A stretch of 64,000 nt of DNA, taken from assembly GCA_965601665.1 (NCBI GenBank), contig OZ271833.1, positions 1,860,001 through 1,924,000 on the forward strand, read 5' to 3'. Position 1 is the first letter of the stretch. Every line of letters begins with the position of its first letter. A program made the translations under genes and the position numbers. Of this stretch, positions 1 through 10,500 are shown in pieces. This DNA comes from JANQNX01 sp965601665 (GTDB taxonomy: Bacteria; Pseudomonadota; Gammaproteobacteria; Eutrophobiales; Eutrophobiaceae). A model generated the notes under the pieces. The model was given only the letters and a program-made list of their open reading frames with translations, was not told the origin of the DNA and made no database searches.

Positions 1-1176
1 CGCATTAAGCCCGGCCAGCAAACCCTGTGCGGCCGCCTCTTCATAGCCGGTGGTACCGTTGATCTGGCCGGCAAAATACAGGCCCTGGATAAAGCGCGTT
101 TCCAGCCAGGGGTGCAGCTCACGCGGGTCAAAAAAATCATATTCGATGGCGTAGCCGGGGCGCGTGATATGTGCCTGCTCAAAACCCTCAATAGAGCGCA
201 CCAGTTCCACTTGCACATCGTAGGGCAGTGAAGTTGAAATACCGTTTGGATAAACCTCGTTGGTGTTTAATCCCTCTGGTTCGATAAAGATCTGGTGCGC
301 ATTCTTGTCAGCAAAGCGGACAATCTTGTCCTCTACCGAGGGGCAATAACGTGGTCCGGTACTATCAATATTGCCATTGAACATGGGTGAGCGATCCAGC
401 GCCGCGCGAATCACGTCGTGTGTTTTTTCATTGGTGTAGGTGATGTGACAGGGAATCTGTTGAGGATGCTGGTCTGCGTTGCCAAGGTAGGAAAACACCG
501 GCACGGGTTCATCACCTGGCTGTACCTGTAAGCGCGAATAATCGATGGTTTTTCCATCTATGCGTGGCGGCGTACCCGTCTTCAAGCGGCCAACGTTAAA
601 CGGCAATTCGCGAAGACGGTCGGCAAGGGCGATGGATGGTGGATCACCGGCCCGACCACCCTTGTGATTCGTGTCGCCGATATGTATCTTGCCACCGAGG
701 AAAGTCCCTACAGTCAGCACGACAGCATCGGCCATGAAGCGGAGCCCGGTCTGCGTCACGACCCCACGGACCCTGTCTTGTTCAACCACCAGATCATCAA
801 CGGCTTGTTGGAAAATAAACAGGTTCTGTTGCTGCTCCAGTGCAGGACGTACATAGTGTTTGTAAAGAGACCTGTCTATCTGGGCCCGGGTAGCACGTAC
901 GGCAGGTCCCTTCCTGGAATTCAGTGTTCGAAACTGGATACCGCTGTGATCGGCCGCTATGGCCATCAGCCCACCCATGGCATCAATTTCCTTAACCAGG
1001 TGGCCCTTGCCAATCCCGCCGATGGCAGGGTTACATGACATTTGCCCAAGTGTATCCACGCTGTGGGTCAGTAATAATGTACGCGCACCCATACGTGCAG
1101 AGGCCAGCGCAGCCTCTGTTCCTGCATGGCCACCGCCGACAATAATGACGTCAAATTTTTCGCTGTAACTCGACAT
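1..1176 (-). CDS. mnmG: MnmG (GidA), tRNA U34 carboxymethylaminomethyl-modifying flavoprotein, 3' end missing
   Basis: With MnmE, this FAD enzyme installs the cmnm5 group on wobble uridine 34 of several tRNAs in the cytoplasm. Reading back from ATG at 1176 gives 392 open codons to the window edge; the full protein is usually about 630 residues, so the C-terminal part lies outside. The FAD dinucleotide motif GGGHAG is at residues 14-19, and MnmG signatures follow: SCNPAIGGIGKGHL, then PRYCPSVEDKI, FIEPEG and GYEEAAAQG. The assignment rests on these motifs. It is the last-transcribed visible gene of the minus-strand stretch, 53 bp beyond the spermidine synthase stop codon. Confidence 0.96.
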   Translation of the reverse strand, partial: MSSYSEKFDVIIVGGGHAGTEAALASARMGARTLLLTHSVDTLGQMSCNPAIGGIGKGHLVKEIDAMGGLMAIAADHSGIQFRTLNSRKGPAVRATRAQIDRSLYKHYVRPALEQQQNLFIFQQAVDDLVVEQDRVRGVVTQTGLRFMADAVVLTVGTFLGGKIHIGDTNHKGGRAGDPPSIALADRLRELPFNVGRLKTGTPPRIDGKTIDYSRLQVQPGDEPVPVFSYLGNADQHPQQIPCHITYTNEKTHDVIRAALDRSPMFNGNIDSTGPRYCPSVEDKIVRFADKNAHQIFIEPEGLNTNEVYPNGISTSLPYDVQVELVRSIEGFEQAHITRPGYAIEYDFFDPRELHPWLETRFIQGLYFAGQINGTTGYEEAAAQGLLAGLNA

Positions 1177-1229
1177 GGCCGGTATTCTAGCGGCTGAAGC
1201 GTCGAAGGGAAGTGTTTTGGCCGCTATTT

Positions 1230-2075
1230 TTACGTGAACAGGTCGCACATAAACTGCGGCAAAGCGGCGCTGGCGATATGGATGTCAGCATTGTAATACC
1301 TCGTTTCAAATGCTTTTTTCCGGGCAGCTGATTCCCTGAAACCAGCAAAATCACAACCCTTTCGTGCCATCGTGGCTGACCACCAGCCAGAGGGATAGGT
1401 CACCTGTGGAAATTGTATCGTCCTGATCGCGGCAAAGCCGGCCTTGTCCATCCCGGTTCGTATAGACTGGATCAAATCCAGGTTTAACAGCGGCGATTCA
1501 CTTTGTGCTACAACCATGCCGCCGTCGCGCAATGCATGAAAGCAATCGCGGTAAAATGGTTCGGCAAACAACCGTGCTGCCTGACCAACCGGGTCAGTTG
1601 TGTCGAGGATGATCACATCCAGCGAGTCCGCTTCGGCCTGCTGCATCCAGGCAATCGCATCTTCAAACAGCAGCTCGGCCCTTGGGTCATCGTTGGCTTC
1701 ACACAGCTCCGGAAAGTAAGTTTCTGAAACCCGGGTGACACGTTCATCCAGCTCGACCATGGTGGCGTGCTCAACACCGTCATGCCTTAGGACCTCGCGC
1801 AAGGTACCGCAATCGCCACCACCGACAATGGCAATATTTTTAGGGTCGGGATGATCGAACAAAACCGGGTGCACCATCATTTCGTGATAAATAAAATTAT
1901 CGCGTGATGTCAGCATGGTAAAACCGTCTAACACCATCAGCCGACCAAAGTGCGTCGTCTCATAGATCTCAAGCTTCTGGTATGGTGTTTGTTCTTCGTG
2001 CAGTTTCTGTTTAATTTGCAGGGACATACCAAAACCATCGGCGGTTTCGGTGAACCAATCGTCATCCACGGACAT
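1230..2075 (-). CDS. speE: Polyamine aminopropyltransferase (spermidine synthase)
   Basis: Transfers an aminopropyl group from decarboxylated S-adenosylmethionine to putrescine in the cytosol. The 281-aa length is typical. Visible family motifs are YHEMMVHP (63-70), the nucleotide-binding loop GGGDCG (85-90), the acidic VELD (107-110) and the catalytic DTTDPVG (158-164). The ATG at 2075 gives the usual N-terminus W-F-T-E-T. SpeA, which makes the upstream intermediate agmatine, is encoded 13 kb away at 15636, so both ends of the arginine-to-spermidine route are in the window; the genes joining agmatine to putrescine are not. Confidence 0.95.
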   Translation of the reverse strand: MSVDDDWFTETADGFGMSLQIKQKLHEEQTPYQKLEIYETTHFGRLMVLDGFTMLTSRDNFIYHEMMVHPVLFDHPDPKNIAIVGGGDCGTLREVLRHDGVEHATMVELDERVTRVSETYFPELCEANDDPRAELLFEDAIAWMQQAEADSLDVIILDTTDPVGQAARLFAEPFYRDCFHALRDGGMVVAQSESPLLNLDLIQSIRTGMDKAGFAAIRTIQFPQVTYPSGWWSATMARKGCDFAGFRESAARKKAFETRYYNADIHIASAALPQFMCDLFT

Positions 2076-2158
2076 AACCTGTCAACTCCAGTGGTAAGCT
2101 AAAGAAATAAAATATTATCGATTTTACAAAGGGGTTTCGAGCAGAGAATAGATAATGC

Positions 2159-2686
2159 CTAGACCTGATGCCTTGCTTTCAAATTGACATAGTGCCTGGC
2201 CGAATATTCAAGGAAGGCCAATTCCTTTTTATTTAACTCGCGTACGCGTTTGACGGGACTGCCTACATATAAATAACCGCTTTCCAGTTTTTTACCGGTT
2301 GGAACAAGACTGCCAGCCCCCACAATCACCTTGTCTTCGATCACCGCAGCATCCATCACGGTGGCTGACATACCGATTAAACAGAGATTGCCCACAGTAC
2401 AGGCATGCAACAGAACACGGTGACCGACCGTTACGTCATCACCAATAGTTAATGGAAACCCGCCAGGAGAAAACTCACCATCGTGGGTAACGTGCAACAC
2501 GCTTGCATCCTGAATATTCGTACGTTCACCGATTATTATCGAATGAACGTCCCCGCGTGCAACCGTCATTGGCCAGAGAGAACTATCTGCACCAATGTTC
2601 ACATCACCAATAACCAGTGCCGTCTCATCAACGAAAGCAGATTCAGCAATGCTTGGAGAAGTGTTGTTAAAGTCTCTAACAGTCAT
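2159..2686 (-). CDS. Gamma carbonic anhydrase-like left-handed beta-helix protein (YrdA/CaiE family)
   Basis: 175-aa hexapeptide-repeat protein of the gamma-class carbonic anhydrase superfamily, probably cytosolic and trimeric. Residues at the positions of the three zinc ligands are present: a histidine in VLHVTHDG (H65 or H68), and H89 and H94 in VGHRVLLH. Repeated I-G-D/V-G-A turns run from about residue 20 to 150. Members of this subfamily bind metal, but carbonic anhydrase activity has been shown for only some, so catalysis is not asserted. The gene stands alone between speE and the secretion locus, 72 bp from the latter. Confidence 0.85.
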   Translation of the reverse strand: MTVRDFNNTSPSIAESAFVDETALVIGDVNIGADSSLWPMTVARGDVHSIIIGERTNIQDASVLHVTHDGEFSPGGFPLTIGDDVTVGHRVLLHACTVGNLCLIGMSATVMDAAVIEDKVIVGAGSLVPTGKKLESGYLYVGSPVKRVRELNKKELAFLEYSARHYVNLKARHQV

Positions 2687-2747
2687 AGTTTCGGAATATA
2701 GAGCATAATCACTATTCTACCAATCATTGAATAGCATGTTGGCTAAA

Positions 2748-4493
2748 TCAATATGACAAAATAAATCCGGCATGCAACCGGCTATCCCTGTCATCATTGA
2801 CAGCCAGTTGTTTCAATTGCCAACCGTAATCAGCCCGTAATGTAAAGTATGATGAGACCGAGTAACGTAGACCCACGCCAGTTGACATCAGATCGGTGCC
2901 CCCTTCTCCCGGAAGCAAGTCGACATTCCTGACCGATCCATAGTCCAGAAACCAAAGTAACTGTAGTTCATCCTGAATATCTGTGATGTTGAAACGCTTG
3001 ATGAATGTAATCGCAGGTGAACGGATTTCATTTCGAAATATTAGACCTTCGTCTCCCACAGCATCATACGCATCGTATCCGCGAACAGTTTGATAGCCAC
3101 CAATACCAAATTGCTCGCTACCTAAAAGATTTCCATTTGAAATCTGCAATTGTAATTCGCTTACCCAGCTAAACTCGTTAGGTAAGCGTGTGATTCGATT
3201 AAAATTAAAACGAGCATAGCTATAATCAGCAGAAGCCAGCGCACGCGAAGCAACGAAATCAGCATCGCTGTTATCTGCCATCATGTCGCCCGGGCTGAAG
3301 TATAATGTACTACCAAAAGAAGTAGCGCCAAATACATCGGCTACACTCCCGTTATATGCCACTGAAAATTGCGAGATATTGGTAAAGGTACTGAATACAC
3401 GTAACCCCCCAAACTCAAGGTTATTATTACTGCGTTTAAAGTCGTAACCCAAAGCCACCTCTTGATTCAGTGCTTTATATTTTGTTAAGGGTATGTTGTA
3501 ACGAAATCCTAACTGGTAGTTTTCACCATCCAAGTCAAACCCCGCAGTGGTGACATCTGGATCAGATTTGACATACGCACCGAACAAGGTAGCAGTATGT
3601 CGCCAGGCTAATGGCGCAACATAATTAAAACTGTGTGCGTTTAATACGTCATTATCAAACGAAGACGTGAATTGATAATTGAATTGGTGATCCAGTCCAA
3701 AGGCATTACCCCAATTAAACCCGCCTAGCCAACGACGCAAACCAGTTAACTCAACACCACTATCTTCCACACCACCATATACACGAAACGGAAATCGATC
3801 TTCGACATCCAGTACCAGGTCGGTTTGTCCAAACTCCTGGCCTCGTTCAAACAATATATTCACGGTACGGAATGGGTTGTTATTTAACCAGGCAACGTCT
3901 TCTTCCAGTTTACGTTGCGTGATCGTATCACTCTCCTTTAAACGGACAGTCGAAGCCAGTTTGTCTTCAGAAAAATGTTCTGCTCCTTCGACACGGATCT
4001 CTCCTCTTTTTCCAAGTATGACGACGACCTGTAATACGCCATCGGTGATATCCTGTCCTTCCGGGGCCAGCGAATCAACAACAGGTCGATCGTTAACTCG
4101 ATAATAACGAATAACTTCCCGATTAATACGATCAAGCAGATTTAGAGTAATCGGCTGTTGCAAGAACGCTTCAAAGCGTTGCTGAAAGTTAGCAGGCTCG
4201 AGCAAATCCAAATCACCATCAATCAATATTCCACTTGCATCAGGCCTACCCATTGGATCGAGCTTGTTGGCACTATCAATAAACACGATACCTTTTAATG
4301 CATCTACCAGAACAGCACTTCGATCAGGGGCAGGAATTAATTCTGGCAAATCGTCCTGTATTAATTCACCCGTCGCATCAGCAGGGACTTCTTTTGGTGC
4401 AATACGTTCGATATCTGGTGAACCGGCGAACACCAGGTAATTGATTGATAATAATAACAAACCACATGAAATGTGATTAACTTGTAAGCTCAA
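2748..4493 (-). CDS. TpsB-type outer-membrane transporter (ShlB/FhaC/HecB family)
   Basis: Outer-membrane beta-barrel that exports a partner exoprotein in two-partner secretion. The 581-aa product has an N-terminal signal sequence (about residues 1-23), an N-terminal segment and POTRA-like modules (about 75-210), then a barrel with alternating aromatic strands. The family loop motif VRGY is at 470-473, followed by V-G-D-E-G; the chain ends in an aromatic-terminated strand (ILSY), as barrel proteins do. It lies 43 bp downstream of the giant tpsA gene on the same strand, so the two are probably cotranscribed with tpsA first. The natural substrate is inferred to be that neighbour. Confidence 0.92.
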   Translation of the reverse strand: MSLQVNHISCGLLLLSINYLVFAGSPDIERIAPKEVPADATGELIQDDLPELIPAPDRSAVLVDALKGIVFIDSANKLDPMGRPDASGILIDGDLDLLEPANFQQRFEAFLQQPITLNLLDRINREVIRYYRVNDRPVVDSLAPEGQDITDGVLQVVVILGKRGEIRVEGAEHFSEDKLASTVRLKESDTITQRKLEEDVAWLNNNPFRTVNILFERGQEFGQTDLVLDVEDRFPFRVYGGVEDSGVELTGLRRWLGGFNWGNAFGLDHQFNYQFTSSFDNDVLNAHSFNYVAPLAWRHTATLFGAYVKSDPDVTTAGFDLDGENYQLGFRYNIPLTKYKALNQEVALGYDFKRSNNNLEFGGLRVFSTFTNISQFSVAYNGSVADVFGATSFGSTLYFSPGDMMADNSDADFVASRALASADYSYARFNFNRITRLPNEFSWVSELQLQISNGNLLGSEQFGIGGYQTVRGYDAYDAVGDEGLIFRNEIRSPAITFIKRFNITDIQDELQLLWFLDYGSVRNVDLLPGEGGTDLMSTGVGLRYSVSSYFTLRADYGWQLKQLAVNDDRDSRLHAGFILSY

Positions 4494-4536
4494 ATTAAGA
4501 CTACCTGTAATTGTTCTTTATTCTATTTCAAACCAA

Positions 4537-7500
4537 CTACTCTTCATCATCATCTTCATCAAAACTGGATGCATAACTCAACCAGAGATTGCTGTTAATT
4601 CGGCGTTTATTATCGTTGATATATTTAAGGTAATCTCGCCAGGATCTGAATTTCCAGCTTCCCCGCTTACTCTGATTATTATTACTGTTGTTTACTTCGT
4701 TTTGCAGGCTAGCTTGAAATGCTTCAAAAGCATCAAACAATTCAGCCTCACTATCGCCGACAGGATCTTCTATGTTAATCACACTAGCAATGGCCTCATT
4801 GATGTTATCAAAACCACCGCTTATCGCGGATGCTGTCCCCATAAAACCATCAATCGTCCCTGGACCCGTCAGGACTATATCTATCGCCAGGCCGAAAGCA
4901 GCAAATTCAAGGGTGTCGTTACCGCTTCCCCCATCAAGTAAACCGTCGATCGCAGAGTTATTACCACCTTTAAATATATCGTCGTCGGTTCCTAAATCAA
5001 TATCCGCTTGTATAGAGGAGTCATTAGCCAAGTTAAAGTTATCGTTACCTCCTCCACTGTTGATATTGGTTGCTTCGATGGACGCATTTCTCTGTAACGT
5101 AAAGGTATCGTCACCGCCTCCACTATTAATATTGGTTGCCTGGATTGACGTATTAGTATTTAAATCAAAGATGTCGTCACCATCTCCACTATTGATATTG
5201 GTTACTTGAATGGACGCATCACGACTTAACTCAAACGTATCGACCCCGGTTCCACTTATCAGATCACCGGTTATTATGGTGGGGGAAGCGTTTAAGAACC
5301 TAAATTGATTTGCGCCATCTCCACCATTAACGTTGCCGTTGATTGTCCCTGTTGTATTGGCATCGTGTTCAAATATGAAGATATCATCGCCATCTCCTCC
5401 AGCAAGGTCGCCGTTAACTTCCACCAGTGCATTATCGAAAAAATCAAAAAGGTCATTGCCATCTCCCAGATTGGTATCACCGTTGACAGTCACTGTTCCA
5501 TTTTCATGGAAGAGAAAGCGGTCAATGCCGGCGTCCCCGCTCTCATCAATGTTGTTATTGATCGTTACGCTATTGCTACCAGGACCACGATCGACGGAAC
5601 CTGCTCCCTGATTCGTACCACCCAAGAAAGCTGAAAATCCAAATACAAAATCATCGCTTCCGGCTCCTCCATTGACAGTGTCAATAGTCACTTCATCATA
5701 AGCAAAGAATTGAAAGTTGTCGTCACCAGAACCCCCATTGAGCGCTTCCAGTATTAGAGTATCGGTGCCACTGGAATCACCTACAAAATTAAACGTCTCG
5801 TTTCCAGCCCCTCCCGTGAACGTACTGTTCTCAGCATTGACACTTCCATTGACAGTAATATTCATATCGCTATGAGTCCCACTGGTAATCTCCTCGATAC
5901 TAGTCGTCACTCCGGAAACGTCGATCGTCTTGCTGAAGGCGGCATTCTCGACAGTCAAGTTACTTTCAACACTTGAATCACTGTTAAAATTAAGCGTGTC
6001 ATTGAAGGTAGTGGTAACGCCATTCGTTTCGATAGTGGTCTCGCCGGTAGTCTGGTCAGTAGTCTCAACAGTACTCGACTCGATAATTAAATTATTATTA
6101 AAAGTGGCCTCTGCATTGAAGGTAGCGGTAACGCTATTCGTCTGAAGGTCAGTAATCTTGCCAGGATCCATTACATCATTCTTGCTAACCTTGTTAGTCC
6201 GGATATTAAAATCGCCATTAAAAGTAACCGAATCGTTGAAGGTGATGCTCTCTGTTGTAACAGTGTCCGTTGCGTTATAAACCTGGCCGCCACCCGAGTT
6301 AATCTCGCCCGTATTGAAGTTTATCTCATTGCCCGTAAAACTTAGCGCCCCACTCTGCACTGAAAGCGTTCCATTCAAATTGATAGTGTCGCCAGTGCCA
6401 GCATTGCTATCGCCATTGACCGTTAAACTCGCATCAAAGGCAGGATCTAATGGACCTAGGACAGGGGTTAATAGCCCTATATTAACCGTGTCAGGGCCTG
6501 TGCCTGCACCCAATCGCGTTTCAATCGTCAAAGAACCCCCAACAGTCGGGTTAAGAAAATCGACACCGCCTGCAAGATCAGAAGAAATCGAAGTAATAGA
6601 ATCAGAGGCTGGAGGGTTTAGAGGGTCCGTAGTAATAACATTATCCGAAAGCGTAATCGTCTCTGCACCCCCGGTGAAACTGAATACCCGATTTGTTGCC
6701 GTTATATTATCGGTAATGGGATTGATCGATGTATCCAGACCTGTATATTGAACCTTGCCCTTGCTGATCGTGCCATTAACTTGATCAACCGCTTCTATAA
6801 TTTCTATTGTCCCATCGTTCAGACTATTTAGGGATGAATAGGTAACGGTGTCAAAAACGGGACTAGTGTGATTCAGTGTTAGCATATCTGCAGCGCCGTC
6901 AGCGTCTCCTCCATTAAAGATAACGAGTATGGGGAAGAACGCATCAGAACCATAGTCCACCGTCAGACTATCGTCACCAGCACCCGCATTGATCACATAT
7001 TGAGTGAGCACAATGGAGCCACTTGAATCGATAAACTCGACAGCGCTGGTAGAACCTCCTGATATTGCGAATTCCAGGTTATTCCCGTTACGGCTCAAGG
7101 TATAGTTGGATCCAGAGGGATTATCGACTTTTACTGTCTTGGAGAAGATGGTGACATCGTTACCGCCCCCTCTGGTATATTCAATCCGGCCGACAAAATC
7201 ACCATCGGTGAAGAGTGCCCCATCACTTAGATCATCAGGATTGCCATCGCTAAAGCCATCGACCATGCCGTCGAAAGTGCCGACTATCGCATTACCCGTA
7301 TTATTATCAATGAGAGTAATGTCCGCGGAGAAATCATCTTGCGGAACAGAGTTAATCTCAAAATCGAGAATAGCTCCGTCTATCAGTTCGACTGTTTGTC
7401 CTGCTCCCAACACCTTAATTTGATCATAATCGACGCCGGCAGTATCAGAACTGACAACATTAAGATCTGCTTTAAAAGTCGCTCCTGTTTCAAGAGTAAG

Positions 7501-10500
7501 ATTCCCGGTTAGATTAAATATGCCCGCTACGGTATCGCTACTACCCGGAGCGATAATGCCGCCATTCTTAACAGTAAGATCACCGACGATACTACTGTCA
7601 CCTCTAAGCGTAACTCCATTTTCAATAATGACACCGTTGGTAAAAGTAAACGCATCTCCTGAGGAATCATTGCCGATAGTCACCCCGCCGGTGTTATTGA
7701 AGGTTGTTTCCCCCGCTACACTGTTACTGCTTCCGGTAAGGGATAGGCTATATCCCTCGTTGGTGGTTGTCAGGCCGGTGGTAATCGTCGTGTTTCCATT
7801 AAATGCGATTGCCTGGCCGTCCGTGGTATCGGTTAATACCAATGACCCGACATTCACTGCGTCGTTAAAGACCGTCCCGTTTGAGTTGGTCACAGTCAAT
7901 GTATCGAGGGGCTGGCTGCTACCCACAGCGCCATCAAATGTCACCGTCCCACCCGTGCCACCGTTTACCAGCAGAGCTTCACCACCGTTACTCGAGACCA
8001 CGTGACCGTCAACGCTGTTGTCAAAAGTAATCGTTGCCCCTGTTGAAACGTTACCGCCATCGGTGCTATCTACGATTACGCTTGCATCATCACCCACCTG
8101 CACCGCGTCAGAAAAAGTAATCGCACCGCCGGCAGTGACAACATTAGCATTAAGAAAGGTCGTGAACCCCGCACCGTCCAATACTATCGCGGCGGCATCA
8201 TTCCCGGCGAGAGTGTCCAGTTGACCGTTAACCGTAATGGAACCACCAGCCGGGGTTTGTATTGTCACTGGATCAACAAAGCTTGCTGCATTGACAGTAA
8301 TAGCATGCTCGCCATCGCTGCGACCGATGGTTATCTGACTAAAGGTATCGTCGGTGAATCGTCCAATCTCGGCGGCATCGATCACCAGGATATCTGCACC
8401 GCCCGTTGCTCCAGTACCCACCTGGATCCCGTCACCAATCTCATCCGGTTGAAGCACCAAGGCGAATCCACCACCGCCAACGGCACCGCCCAGGTCGATT
8501 TCGTCCGAGATCAATGTCGTATCAGTTGTCAGGTTCGCTACCCCCAGGGTAATGGTTGAATCATTGGCTGTCTGGACCGTTCCTGCCAAGCTCGTTGTGC
8601 TGGCCGTGGAAGTAACACCGTTGGAAAAAGTTAGAGAGTCGCCGCTACCGTTCCCCAGTACTACCCCACCGGTGTTATTGAACGTGGTGCTGGTAGTCAC
8701 CATATTATTCGTACCGAGTAGTGACACCGCATAGTTTTGCCCAAACGTCGTCAGTGTGCTGGCCGTAACATTGTTATTTAACACCACAGCGCCCGTTGAC
8801 GTCGCGGCGTTCTCTTGCAGTGTGAGTTCACCAATGTCATTCAGCGCGGCATTGGCAGTGGTGCTACCGCTGCCGGAGATCAATTGCAGATCATTGTTAC
8901 TCCCCGTCACAATGCCATTTAGATTAATATCGCCTACTCCCGTACCGGTGTTAACTACTGTATTCGCCAGCAAGTTCACTGTGTCGGTAAATGTCACTGC
9001 TCCACCCGCAGTCGTAATATCGCCATTGAGATCACTCGGGCCTTCGACGGTAAAACTAGCGCCCGCAGTTGCACCCAGATCAATAGCGCTGTCTATGTCG
9101 ACAAGCCCGGCTTCACCGCGCAAGCGCAGACCCGTATTGAGGTTTTGTAAACCACCACTCTCATCCACTTCTATCGTCCCTGATTGCGTTGTATCAAAGC
9201 CGATAATAATCTCGGAAATAGAACTATCCACATCTTGCAGTTCGGCTTCCGATAGCGACAATGCCGTCATTCCGGCAGTGCTGTCGCCGATCTCGATGCG
9301 CGACCCCGCCGTTTCACCGGTAATCGTCACGCTTGCATTCGCACCACCGCTTGAACTCAGCGTTGCCGTACCGCCGGTAATCAAATCATCCGTGGCAATA
9401 TCGATATTCCCGCCGTTGGCGTCCAACGTAACGCCGGTAATATCAATACTGTCGGCATCGCTTCCCTCAGATGCCGTCAAACTAATAGCCGACGCTTCGA
9501 CATTCGCATCAATATTAATATCGTTCCCGCTTATCGTAAGGGCACCAATAGAACTACCACCTGTTCCGATAGACCCATTGGTGGTCACGTCACCTGTGCC
9601 GGCGTTCAAGATTAAATCCTGGGTCCCATCCACTGTGCTGCTGAAACTGATGTTACCGTCCGTGCTGTCATTATCCGCATCACTGTTCACCGTGACCGCG
9701 CCGCTCGCATTCAGATCCACCGCGCCGGTAAACATGATATTCCCGTCATCACTCGCATAACTCGTCCCGTTCAGATCGATGTTCGTGCCCGTGATAGTCT
9801 GCGCCCCGGTGGTGCTCACGTTCGCCAGGTCCACCTGTGAGGCCGCACTCACCATCAAACTACTCAGCTTCGTCGTGCCCCCAACCGCACCGCTCAGCGC
9901 CACCGTCCCGGTATCCGCATCCAGGCTCAGGCTCTGTGCACCGTCCACCGTGCTGCTGAAACTGATGTTACCGTCCGTGCTGTCATTATCCGCATCACTG
10001 TCTACACTGATACCAGCACCCACCAAATCCACGGCGCCGATAAACGCGATATTCCCATCATGACTCACATAACTCGTCCCGTTCAGATCGATGTTCGTGC
10101 CCGTGATACTCTGCGCCCCGGTGGTGCTCACGTTCGCCAGGTCCACCTGTGAGGCCGCACTCACCAGCAAACTGCTCAAACTTGTCGTACCGCCAACATC
10201 TCCGAACATCGTCACCGTCCCGGTATCCGCATCCAGGCTCAGGCTCTGTCCTCCATCCACCGTGCTGCTGAAACTGATGTTGCCATCCGTACTGTCAGCA
10301 TCCGCATCACTGTCCACCGTGATCGCGCCGCCAGCATTCAGATCCACCGCACCGATAAACGCGATAGTCCCGTCATCACTCGTGTAACTCGTCCCGTTCA
10401 GGTCGATGTTCGTGCCCGTGATACTCTGCGCCCCGGTGGTACTCACATCCGCCAGGTCCACCTGTGAGGCCGCACTCACCATCAAACTGCTCAGCTTCGT